Shown: piece by piece, positions 26,972 through 35,381 of the stretch
Position numbering within the stretch: the stretch's first letter is position 1
Layout: the number at the start of each line of letters is the position of its first letter
Assembly: GCA_963720785.1 (NCBI GenBank)
Contig: CAVRGQ010000003.1
Coordinates: 186,001-250,000 of the forward strand
Reading direction: 5' to 3'
DNA from: CAVRGQ01 sp963720785
GTDB lineage: Bacteria > Actinomycetota > Acidimicrobiia > IMCC26256 > DASPTH01
DNA length: 64,000 bases
Translations under genes and position numbers: made by a program
The notes under the pieces: model-generated
What the model was told of the DNA's origin: nothing
Databases searched by the model: none
Seen by the model: the letters and a program-made list of their open reading frames with translations, nothing else

Positions 26972-27830
26972 GCGACTGCCCTCGCGGTCGGGGCGTGCCC
27001 GAACATCGCCGTGACCGCGCGCCCGCGAGCAGGCCGGCGAGCTCGGCGCGGTCGTCGTCGCCTGCGCACTCGGTGCGCACGGCCGCGGCGACGGCGCGCA
27101 CGAGGGTCGCGCTCGGCGCCGGCGCGCCCGTGATCCCGCACTCGCCGAGCACACCGCTCAGGTCGACCGGCACTGCGCCCACGCCCAACGCGGCGCCGCG
27201 CACGCTCGTGCACACGCCGTCGACGAACGAGCCGACCATCGCGATGCCCGCGGTGGCGAAGTCGCCGTGACGCGGTGCCCACTCCTCGAACGCGCAGGCG
27301 TCGGTGGCGGTGGCGCACGGCACGCGCACCGACACGATCAGCTCGTCGGGCGCGAGCGCGGTGGTGAAGAACCCCTCGAACAGATCCGTCGCCCGCACCG
27401 AGCGCACGCCGGTGGCGCCCTGCAGCACCACCTCGGCATCGAGTGCGACGAGGACGGCGGGCAGCTCGGCCGCGGGGTCGGCGTGCGCGACGGAACCGCC
27501 GAGGGTCCCCCGGTTGCGGATGGCGACGTGGCCGATGTGCCGTGCGGCCATGGGGAGCAGCGGTGCCTCGTGCACGAGCAGCGGATCGGTCTCCAGCGCG
27601 CGGTGGCGCACGAGCGCGCCGACCTCGAGTAGGTCGCCGTCGACCGCGACCCCGGCGAGGGGCAGTCGCCCCACGTCGACCAGCACGGTGGGTCGCGCCA
27701 ACCGCAGCGCGAGCAGCGGAGTGAGGCTCTGCCCGCCGGCGATGACCTTGGCCTCGTCGTCGGCACCCAGCGCCGCGACCGCCGCGTCGACGGTCGCGGC
27801 GATGACGTAGTCGAAGGGCGCGGGCTTCAC
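26968..27830 (-). CDS. FAD-binding subunit of a molybdenum hydroxylase, frameshifted near the C-terminus
   Basis: The protein is a CoxM/XdhB-type FAD subunit: KPAPFDYVIAATVDAAV, the FAD motif VIAGGQSLTPLLALRLARP, and the second FAD signature IRNRGTLGGSVAHADPAAE. One base is missing in CGGGCGCGCGG near 27018-27026, after which it ends RAVTAMFGHAPTARAVA at 26968, overlapping the large-subunit ATG. About 287 residues, normal size. It transfers electrons from the molybdenum centre through iron-sulfur clusters to FAD. A 2Fe-2S subunit is normally encoded beside it but is absent here. Confidence 0.85.
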
Positions 27831-27884
27831 GGCGTCACGCCTGCCCGATCACACGACATGACAACGCGCCCGCTCACTCGCCGA

Positions 27885-29048
27885 TCACGCGGCATCGGCC
27901 TCGATCCAGGTGCCCGCGCGCAGGCAGCCGACCGGCACGAGACGGCGCTCGGCGTGGATGGTCTCGTAGCCGTCGGAGAGCTCGTGGTCACCCTCCTCGA
28001 TGCGCAGCACCGACACTTCCGCGGTGCGACCCTCGGCGAGCACGCCGTACTCGTGTTCACGGTGCACGACGGTGGCCGGGGCCGCGGTCGTCATCGCGAC
28101 CACGTCGGTCAGCGGCACGCCCAGCGCCCACACCTTCGACATGGTCTCGGCGAGCGACACGACGGGGTGGTCCACGTTGAACACGTTGAGGTCGGTCGAG
28201 ATGGTGGTGGGCAGGTAGCCCTGGTCGAACATCCGCTGCGCGGTGGCGATGCGGAAGTCGGTGCCGGAGTGCCCGATGTCGAGGCACACCCCACGGTCGA
28301 CCGCGTCGCGGAACTCGGGCGTCACCGCACCATCTTCACCCAACACACCGGACGCGCCGCGGAACGCATGGGTGATGACGTCACCGCCACGCAGCTCCCG
28401 GAGCAGTACGGAGGTGGGGATCGTGGGGGTGAACGGGAAGCGCCCGAGGTGCACCATCACCGGACGCTCCCCCGCGACCTCCTTCGCCGCATCCAGGAAG
28501 GGCGAGTGTTCGGGGTCGTCGGTGGAACAGACCCGCACCTTCATGCCCACGATGACGTCCTCGTTGGCCACGATCGTGGCACGGGCGAGGTCGATGTCGA
28601 GGTTGCGCTCGTCGTTGGCGATCTCGAGCTTGTGACAGATGAAGTCCTTGGTGGCGAAGTAGATCGCGCACGGGTCGAGGAACGACAGCACCTTGGTCTG
28701 CACCTCGGGATCGTCGATCCACTTCCGCGCCAGGCCGAAGGTGGCCGAGCCGCTGGTGCCACCGTCGATGACGATCGGCACGCCCTGGCGCACGCCGACG
28801 CGGTCGGGGTGGAGGCAGAAGTCACCCAGGCCGGGGTAGACGTGCACGTGCAGGTCGATGAGCCCGGGCGTGACGAGCAGCCCGGTGCAGTCGACGACCT
28901 CCGCTCCCTGGTCGGCGGCGACGAGCGCGCCGGCGCCGGGACCGATGCCGACGACGACTCCGTCGCGCACCACGACGTCGGCGACCTCGTCGCGGCCCGT
29001 CGTCGGGTCGAGCACGCGCCCGCCCGAGAGGACCGTCACCGCGCTCAT
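27885..29048 (-). CDS. COG3964 amidohydrolase/deacetylase family metallohydrolase
   Basis: The 387-residue protein has the HxH metal motif in TPGLIDLHVHVYPGLG, a possible carboxylated Lys region in IVGMKVRVCST, conserved histidines in MVHLGRFPFTP, GDVITHAFRGAS and CLDIGHSGTDF, and the Asp of STDLNVFNVDHPV. This matches the dihydroorotase-like COG3964 group (EF_0837 deacetylase type). Its start overlaps the upstream Rieske stop by four bases (ATGA), so it is co-translated. It could hydrolyse a cyclic amide or ureide product of the oxygenases or molybdenum enzyme next to it; that is inference. Confidence 0.86.
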   Translation of the reverse strand: MSAVTVLSGGRVLDPTTGRDEVADVVVRDGVVVGIGPGAGALVAADQGAEVVDCTGLLVTPGLIDLHVHVYPGLGDFCLHPDRVGVRQGVPIVIDGGTSGSATFGLARKWIDDPEVQTKVLSFLDPCAIYFATKDFICHKLEIANDERNLDIDLARATIVANEDVIVGMKVRVCSTDDPEHSPFLDAAKEVAGERPVMVHLGRFPFTPTIPTSVLLRELRGGDVITHAFRGASGVLGEDGAVTPEFRDAVDRGVCLDIGHSGTDFRIATAQRMFDQGYLPTTISTDLNVFNVDHPVVSLAETMSKVWALGVPLTDVVAMTTAAPATVVHREHEYGVLAEGRTAEVSVLRIEEGDHELSDGYETIHAERRLVPVGCLRAGTWIEADAA

Positions 29049-30163
29049 CGCGCCACCTCCGTCGTCTTCGGCTCCGTCATCTTCGAAGCCGACGGGAAGC
29101 TTGCGGCCAGGCCGGCGTGCACGGCGGCGCCACCCTCGGGGCCGTCGGCCGCGGCGGCGAGCTCCCGCAGCCAGCGGCGGTACTCGATCGAGACACGGTC
29201 CGTGCGCACGGACACCTCCAGGGGTTCGAGGGGGAATTCGGGTGGGTCCTGGTTGCAGACCACGGGCTCGTCCTGCCGGAGCACGAGGTCCTGGAAAGCG
29301 AGGTACTCGCGGTCGTCGCCGTCGTGGTCGTCGTCACGTGCGACCGACCAGAACGTACGGCAGCGACCCGCGTCGAGGGGTGACGCGGTCATCCAGAGCC
29401 GTCGGTACGCGCCGGACGCGAGGCGGAACGAGATGTCGACGGTGCAGGGCACCGGCATCCGGTACTCGGAGAAGCCGAAGAGCGCTTCGTCCTCGGGTAC
29501 GAGGTCGGGCGGGTCGTACTCGAAGCGCAGCTCACCGGCCTCGCGCCGCACGACCGGAATCGGCGGCACCGGCTGCGTTCGGTCGCCGAGGGTGCCGTCG
29601 TGCACCCATGCGAAGTGGGCGAGGTCCACGAAGTTCTCGACCCGGCGGGGCGCGGCGGTGGGCCACGTGTACGGCGCACCCTCGAGCACCTTCATCGATG
29701 AGTCGTGGAACGCGGGGTGCGCGGGGATCTCCGTCGCCGCGGAGGGGTCGAGCCGCAACCACACCAACCCGTGCTCGACGCGCGCCTCGATCGCGTCCAG
29801 CGCGGCGCGTGCGGGCGGTTCCTCGCCGCCGAGCGCGGGGATCTCGCGGCACCGGCCGGTGCAGTCGAACGCCCAGCCGTGATACGCGCACCGGATGGCG
29901 CCCGGCTCCACCCACCCGACCGACAGGCGGGTCGAGCGGTGCGGGCAGCGGTCGGGCACCGCCATCAGCTCGAGGTCGCCGTCGTCTGAGCCCACGCTCG
30001 CGCCCACGTTCGCGCCCACGTTCGCGATCGCGAATCGGTGGCCGAGCAGCTCGACAGCCAGGGGATGTGGCCGGGCGGCGGCCAGCTCGCCCAGCGTGCA
30101 GACCGGGTGCCAGAACAGGCGCAGCAGCGCCTCGAGGCGGCGCTGGTCGGGTGAGACCTCCAC
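29045..30163 (-). CDS. Rieske non-heme iron oxygenase, alpha subunit
   Basis: The 372-residue protein has the Rieske 2Fe-2S ligands Cys73/His75 (RCPHR) and Cys92/His95 (RCAYHGW) and a mononuclear iron site in NFVDLAHFAWVHDG (Asp180, His183, His188). Such single-component alpha subunits hydroxylate or demethylate aromatic or heterocyclic compounds with electrons from a separate reductase. The start is GTG 30163. An Asn-Val-Gly-Ala repeat (48-56) from three 12-base direct repeats interrupts the Rieske domain between strands. It heads a leftward operon with the amidohydrolase and molybdenum hydroxylase and is divergent from another Rieske gene. Confidence 0.9.
   Translation of the reverse strand: MEVSPDQRRLEALLRLFWHPVCTLGELAAARPHPLAVELLGHRFAIANVGANVGASVGSDDGDLELMAVPDRCPHRSTRLSVGWVEPGAIRCAYHGWAFDCTGRCREIPALGGEEPPARAALDAIEARVEHGLVWLRLDPSAATEIPAHPAFHDSSMKVLEGAPYTWPTAAPRRVENFVDLAHFAWVHDGTLGDRTQPVPPIPVVRREAGELRFEYDPPDLVPEDEALFGFSEYRMPVPCTVDISFRLASGAYRRLWMTASPLDAGRCRTFWSVARDDDHDGDDREYLAFQDLVLRQDEPVVCNQDPPEFPLEPLEVSVRTDRVSIEYRRWLRELAAAADGPEGGAAVHAGLAASFPSASKMTEPKTTEVAR
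29990..30025. repeat. Three 12-bp tandem repeats in the Rieske gene, followed by a palindrome
   Basis: GCCCACGCTCGC and two copies of GCCCACGTTCGC lie end to end and encode a repeated Asn-Val-Gly-Ala insertion. The 14-base perfect palindrome TTCGCGATCGCGAA (30022-30035) overlaps the end. The insertion keeps frame. Confidence 0.75.
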
Positions 30164-30181
30164 CCCGGCAGCGTGCCCCGA

Positions 30182-30202
30182 GATTCAACACTTTGTTGAC
30201 GC
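30182..30202. promoter_or_regulatory. Palindromic operator between divergent Rieske genes
   Basis: TCAACA-CTT-TGTTGA (30185-30199) is a perfect 6-3-6 dyad inside a 21-base stretch that matches 16 of 21 bases with the site at 18327-18347 in the other orientation. It lies 19 bases from the leftward GTG (30163) and 91 bases from the rightward GTG (30293). A TTGACG at 30196-30201 could be the rightward -35 box, so the operator would overlap the promoter. Confidence 0.55.
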
Positions 30203-30292
30203 GTGGCTGTTTCGATCCTGTGAACTCGCCCCGTCACCAGATGGCAACACGGCGGCAACTGCCGCGCGACCCCTCCCCGCGATCCTGGCGCC

Positions 30293-31337
30293 GTGCCTCC
30301 ACGCCCGATCCACGACCCGGCAATCCACAACGAGACCGCGGCCCTCGCCCGGGGCTGGCACGCGGTCGCGATGGCCGCCGAGATCAGTGGCGACCCGGTG
30401 CGGGTCCGGCTGCTCGGCAACGACTGGGTGCTCGCGCGCGTCGACGGGGGGATCGTGGCCTTCGTCGACCGTTGCCCCCACCGCTTCGCTCCGCTCAGCG
30501 CCGGCCGCGTGGTGGACGACCGCATCGTGTGCCCGTACCACGGGTGGGAGTTCGGTGCCGACGGGCAGGCCACCCGCATCCCGTCGCTCCGCACCGGCGG
30601 CGACGGGCCCGACCACCTGCCGCCGCGCGCCTGCCTGACTCCCCCGTCTGGACTCACCGAGCGCTACGGCCTGGTGTGGCTGGCCCCCGAACCCCCCGTC
30701 TGCGACCTGCACGAGTTCCCCGAGTGGGACGACCCCGCGTGCACCCACGCGTGGAACGAGCCCCGGCGCACGGCGGTGAGCGCGGTGCAGCTCACCGACA
30801 ACTTCCTCGACGCGTCGCACTTCCCGTTCGTGCACCCCGGCACCTTCGGCACGCCGGAGGCCGAGGAGGTGTCGCACCACGACGTGACGCGCGAAGGCTG
30901 GGAGGTGCGCACCGTGTACCGGGCGCCCTACCGCAACCACGACGACCCGCTCGTGGCGACCGGAGAGCATCCCCTGGTGCAGCCGCACGTGCTCACCAAG
31001 GTCGGGCGGCCCCCCTGCCGCGGTCTACCTGACGCTCGATTTCCCGATGACCGGCGCGCGCCTCGCGATCCTCTTCGTGTGCCAGCCCGAGGAGGACGGC
31101 TCCACGCGCGTCTACAAGCTCATGGCCCGCCGGGGGTACGTCGAGTCGCCCGAGGGTCTCGCCGCGTTGATCACCTACGAGGACGACGTGCTCACCGAGG
31201 ACCTCGCCGTGCTCGGTGCGTACCACTCGATGAGCCTGCCCGAGGACACCCGGGCCGAGGTCCACGCCCCGTCCGACAAGCTGAGCGTGGCATACCGTCG
31301 CGTCCTCACCGAATTGCTCGAAGGAGCGCCATCGTGA
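30293..31337 (+). CDS. Rieske non-heme iron oxygenase, alpha subunit, frameshifted
   Basis: GTG 30293 opens a protein with Rieske ligands Cys61/His63 (RCPHR) and Cys80/His83 (VCPYHGW) and the iron site in DNFLDASHFPFVHPG. One extra C in the CCCCCC run at 31010-31015 breaks the frame; with five C it continues PPAAVYLTLDFPMTGARLAI to the stop at 31337. About 347 residues. It belongs to the pheophorbide-oxygenase/VanA-like demethylase group by overall shape. The stop overlaps the GTG of the adenosine-deaminase-like gene (GTGA). No ferredoxin or reductase gene is near. Confidence 0.87.
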
Positions 31338-32396
31338 CCAGTCCCGACCGGCCCGTCGACGTCCCCGCCCTCGCCCGTCGCCTCCCGAAGGTGGAGCTCC
31401 ACTGCCACGTGGAGGGTGCGGCGCGCCCGGCGACCATCGCCGACCTGGCGCGCGAGAACGGCGTGAAGCTGCCCGTGGACGACCCGGCCGAGCTGTTCCG
31501 CTTCGACGACCTCGACTCGTTCCTCGCGGTGTACGGCATCATCTGTCAGAGCCTCACCACCGCGGAGGCCTATCGACGCATCACCTACGAAGCGTGCGAG
31601 GACGCCGTCGCCGCGGGTGTGCGTTACCGGGAGATGTTCGTCTCGCCCGGGTTCGCGACGGCGATGGGCGTGCCGATCGAGACGCTGTGGGACGGCATGC
31701 GCGCGGGTCTCGCCGACGCGCACGCCGATCTCGACATGCGCTGCCGCATCGTGATGGACGTCGACAAGCCCGCCGGTGGCGCGGCGGCGATGGAGGTCGT
31801 CGAGTTCGCGGCGAAGCAGGACCGCGACGAGATCATCGGCGTGGGCGGCGACTCCACCGAGCGCGGCGTCGACCACCACGAGTTCGCACCCACGTTCGCG
31901 TTCGCGGGCGCCCAGGGTCTGCGCCGCACCTTCCATGCGGGTGAGGACGGTCCGGTCGACAACATCCGCATCTCGGTCGAGGAGTTGGGCGCCGAGCGCA
32001 TCGACCACGGCTTCCGGCTGCTCGACGATCCCGACCTCACGCGCGCGCGTCGCCGAGGCGGGCATCGCGCTCACCGTGTGCCCGATCAGCAACGTGGTGA
32101 TCGCCAACGTGATCGACGACGTCGCGCAGCACCCGTTCGACGCGCAACGGCGTGCCGGTGTGCACGTGACCATCAACTCGGACGATCCCGGGATGATGGG
32201 CACCACCATCTGCGACGACTACGAGCAGATCGCGCGGGCCTTCGGGTACGACCTCGACACGATGGAGGACCTCGCGCTCGGCGCGATCGATGCGTCGTTC
32301 GCGCCGGCCGACGAGCAGTCCGCGCTGCGCGCGCGGTTCACCGCGGAGATGGACGCGCTCCGCGCCGCCGAGGGGATCCCCGCCCGCTTCAGGTGA
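31334..32396 (+). CDS. Adenosine deaminase-like protein, frameshifted
   Basis: The protein has the full adenosine/adenine deaminase motif set: KVELHCHVEGAARPATI (HxH), FHAGED (catalytic Glu region), RIDHGFRLLDDP, then after one extra base in ACGCGCGCG near 32041, VCPISNVVIANV and NSDDPGMMGTTICDDY (metal Asp pair). About 353 residues, full length. It hydrolytically deaminates an aminopurine nucleoside or base in the cytoplasm. Translation is coupled to the Rieske oxygenase before it, which links oxygenation or demethylation with purine deamination in one operon. Confidence 0.87.
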
Positions 32397-32655
32397 GCGC
32401 CGGGTCGCGCTCGCGGCCGGCCTGGACGTACCTCGCGACTGCGTCGACGTGCGGCGTGTGCAGCACGGAAGCGTGGTTCCCGCCGACGTCGACGCACGTG
32501 ATGTCGGGGACGTGCACCCGCCACTGGTCGGGTGCTCCGGAACCGTCGACGGCGAGGAGCACCACGGGGAAGTCGGCGGGTGACGGTCGGTCAGCGGCGC
32601 ACGGCACGCACCGCCAACGCGAAGTCCGCCCGTCGCGCAACGCCGTCCACATCAC
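32389..32655 (-). pseudogene. Possible C-terminal remnant of a thioesterase or alpha/beta hydrolase
   Basis: The 32397-32752 stretch has no intact gene. On the minus strand about 60 residues (VVLLAVDGSGAPDQWRVHVP, then VDVGGNHASVLHTPHVDAV) resemble the C-terminus of thioesterase domains, where a conserved His follows Gly-x-His. The N-terminal two thirds of such a protein are missing and upstream sequence shows no related frame. It may be a decayed fragment or a coincidence of an open frame in GC-rich DNA. Confidence 0.35.
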
Positions 32656-32752
32656 CTACGAACGCAGCACCGACACGTAGACACACCGGAGGTGAACGGC
32701 CGGTGGAGCGGGCGGTGGGGAGGCTGGGGCCGCGCGTGCCAGGATGCGGCCC

Positions 32753-33848
32753 GTGAGGATCCCCGAGGTTGCGGCCGACATCACCCCCGAATGGCTGACC
32801 GAGGCGTTGCAGCCCCGGCATCCGGGCGCACGGGTGGCCGGCGTCGAGATCGTCGGCAACGACGAGGTGACCAACCAGCACGTCCGCCTGCGCGTGACGT
32901 ACGACGAGCCCGCCGGCACGCCCGAGCTTCTCTTCGGCAAGCTCCTGCCGCTCGACCCCGACCGACGCGAGAGCATCGCCTTCACCCGGATCGGGCCGCG
33001 CGAGGCGCGCTTCTACGCCGAGCTCGCGCCGCAGCTCGCCCTGCCGCGTTCCCGAGGTGCACGTGGCCGCGGTCGACGCCGAGGAGCGCGAGTTCGTCGT
33101 GCTGCTCGAAGACCTCGACGACGCGGGGTGCCGCGTCTCCGACGGCACCTGGGGCATCAGCCCCGACGGCGCTGCGCAGGCGCTCGAGGACCTCGCGGCG
33201 ATGCACGTGCGCTACGAGGATCCGGCCCGGCGCGCGGCCGAGGCCGCGTGGGTACCGCCCTACTCCGCAGGCGGCACGTACGCAGTCGACCGCTTGCAGT
33301 TCGCACTCGACCACCATCGCGACCGCATCAGCGACGAGTTCCGCGGGTGAGCGAGCTGTACATCGCGCACCGCCTCGCGGTGCACGACCTCTGGACCGGT
33401 CCCGATGTCACTGTCGTGCACGGCGACACCCACATCGGCAATCTGTTCGTCGACCCCTCGGGGGGCAGTGCCGACCTCGACGGTGGACGCGTCGGCTTCT
33501 ACGACTGGGGTGTGATCCACCTCGACCAGCCCCTCCGCGACGTGAGCTACCTCCTGCAGATGGCGATGCAACCCGACGACCGGCGCACCCACGAGCAGGA
33601 TCTGTTGCGCCTCTACCTCTCGGCACGCGACGCGCTCGGCGGCGCGTCGATCGCGTTCGACGACGCGTGGGCGCAGCACCGCCTGCCGCGCCGCGTACAC
33701 CGTGGTCGCGAGCTGCCAGGTCGTGACCTTCCCCGACGACATCAGCCGGCAACGAGAAGTGTTCGCGAACGCGTTCCTCGCGCGTGCCGAGGCCGCGGTG
33801 CACGACCTCGACGCCGTGGACGCGCTCACGACAGCATTGGAGGAGTAG
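32753..33848 (+). CDS. APH-like phosphotransferase (kinase-like), three frameshifts
   Basis: GTG 32753 (or ATG 32744) starts VRIPEVAADITPEWLTEALQ. The frame shifts near 33046 (CCGCG) into FVVLLEDLDDAG, near 33347 (CCGCGG) back into VSELYIAHRLAVHDLW with the catalytic loop VVHGDTHIGNLFV and metal motif FYDWGVIHLDQPLRDVSY, and near 33687 (CGCGCCGCG) into RAAYTVVASCQVVTFPDDIS, ending at 33848. The reconstructed protein of about 364 residues is a complete APH/choline-kinase-like enzyme. A -10-like CAGGAT ends seven bases before the GTG. The next gene starts five bases after the stop. Confidence 0.82.
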
Positions 33849-33853
33849 TGGCC

Positions 33854-34526
33854 ATGGACGTGTTCGCCGCCTACGAGGCGACCCGCGACCGCATGATCGA
33901 GGTTGCCCTCGACGCCAGCGACGGTGAGCTGGGTGCCCGCGTGCCGAGCTGCCCCGAGTGGAGCGCGCACGACCTCGTCGCGCACTGCGCGGGGATCCCC
34001 ACGGCGCTCACGACCGGTGCCGGTCCCACGGGCGACATCCAGGCGTGGCTCGACGGCATCGTGGCCACGCGCCGCGAGGTGCCCGTCGCCGAGCTGGTCG
34101 AGCAGTGGCGCGGCTGTGGTGAGGCCGTGCGTCCGATCGTGGAGGGCAGCGGAGGCATGCTCGTGGTCGACGTGCTCACCCACGAGCACGACCTGCCGCG
34201 GCGCGCTGCGTCGCCCCGGCGACCGGGACACGCCCGAGCTCCGCGCCGGGTTGCAACTCTTCGCCGACCTCCTCGCCACGAACGTTGCGGCTGCGGGCCT
34301 GGCGCCCTTCGCCGTCGAGTGCCCCGACGGCACCCGTGCCGCGTCGGGTGCCGGGGAGCCGGGGTGGACGCTGCTCGTCGAGCCGTGGGAGGCGAGTCGC
34401 GTCCTCGGCAGCCGACGCACCGCGTCCGAGGTGCTGGCCGCCCCCGCTCGGGGTGACGCGCAGCCCTACCTCGCGGTCCTCGAGGGTCACCTGCCCCTGC
34501 CCGAGGAGTCCCTCGGCGAGGGGTAG
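33854..34526 (+). CDS. Maleylpyruvate isomerase-like (TIGR03083-type) protein, frameshifted
   Basis: ATG 33854 follows a GGAGGAG ribosome site by eight bases. The N-terminus ALDASDGELGARVPSCPEWS followed by AHDLVAHCAGIPTAL is typical of the MDMPI/TIGR03083 family with metal-binding histidines, and VLTHEHDL carries the distal pair. One inserted base near 34200 (CCGCGGCGCGC) shifts to GALRRPGDRDTPELRAGLQL and the C-terminal domain ending at 34526. About 223 residues. It is linked to the phosphotransferase before it. Confidence 0.78.
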
Positions 34527-34570
34527 TCGGTTAGGGTGCCCGGCTCGTACGGCATGCACACGGGGGGAAC

Positions 34571-35335
34571 ATGGGGACGATCGACTGCGGACCCGATACC
34601 GGGGTCGTGATCACGGGCGGCGCGTCAGGAATCGGATTCGCCACCGCCAACGCCGTGGCCGCGGCCGGGCGTCCCGTGGCCATCTGGGATCTCCGCACCG
34701 AGACCGCCGAGCAGGCCGCGGCTGCGGTGGCCTCGGAGCACGGCGTCGCCACCATCGGCCTCGCGGTCGACGTGCGGGCGTCCTCGATCCTCCCCGACGC
34801 GGTGCGCCGGTCGGTCGACGCAATCGGCACCGTCGGCGGTCTGCTGCATGCGGCGGGCGTTCCCGATCCGGTCGCCGTCGACGTCATCACCGACGAGGCG
34901 TGGGACGCCCTCCTCGCCGTGAACCTGCGCGCCTTCCCGATGTTGTTCCAGGCCCTGCTGCCGGAACTGCTCGCCAACGCTCCCCACTCGGCGGCCGTCG
35001 GGATCTCGTCGATCTACGGCATCATCGCCGGCCCCGCGAGCCCGGCCTACGCCGCGTCCAAGGCGGGCCTGCTCGGCGTCGTCCGCTCGATGGCGGTCGC
35101 CTACTCGGAGCGCGGCATCCGGGTGAACGCGATCTGCCCCGGCTTCATCGACACGCCGATGATGCCCGAGACCGCGGCAGTACGCGAACGCATGGCGCGG
35201 AGCGCTCCGATGGCGCGCCTCGGCCGTCCCGAGGAGATCGCCACCGCCGCTCGCTTCCTCCTCTCCGACGACGCCTCCTTCGTCACGGGCACGCAACTCG
35301 TGGTCGACGGCGGGGTCGTCATCGCCGATCTCTGA
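34571..35335 (+). CDS. SDR family oxidoreductase
   Basis: The 254-residue short-chain dehydrogenase has TGGASGIG near residues 15-22, HAAG instead of NNAG near residue 93, and a catalytic Ser in ISSIYG with Tyr/Lys in YAASK. The C-terminus TGTQLVVDGG is typical of FabG-like members. A GGGGGGAAC ribosome site lies just before the ATG. It is followed 46 bases later by an acyl-CoA synthetase, so it probably acts on an acid or its CoA ester. Confidence 0.9.
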   Translation: MGTIDCGPDTGVVITGGASGIGFATANAVAAAGRPVAIWDLRTETAEQAAAAVASEHGVATIGLAVDVRASSILPDAVRRSVDAIGTVGGLLHAAGVPDPVAVDVITDEAWDALLAVNLRAFPMLFQALLPELLANAPHSAAVGISSIYGIIAGPASPAYAASKAGLLGVVRSMAVAYSERGIRVNAICPGFIDTPMMPETAAVRERMARSAPMARLGRPEEIATAARFLLSDDASFVTGTQLVVDGGVVIADL

Positions 35336-35381
35336 CCTTCTCTCCGGCCTCGCTGCCGCTCGTCCACCTGGAGACACCACG

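Noticed and set aside
24633..27154. Programmed frameshifting or selenocysteine recoding in the molybdenum hydroxylase genes.
   Set aside because: No slippery heptamer or SECIS-like structure is evident, and the same type of shift occurs in 19 unrelated genes at CG-rich runs.
26968..27830. Calling the molybdenum hydroxylase a CO dehydrogenase (coxLM).
   Set aside because: The form I AYxCSFR loop is absent, the small subunit is missing and the context is purine-like catabolism.
30022..30035. TTCGCGATCGCGAA palindrome as a regulatory site (a similar GCGATCGCGATCGCG run is at about 7577-7591).
   Set aside because: Both lie inside coding sequence and CG/GATC-rich palindromes arise easily here.
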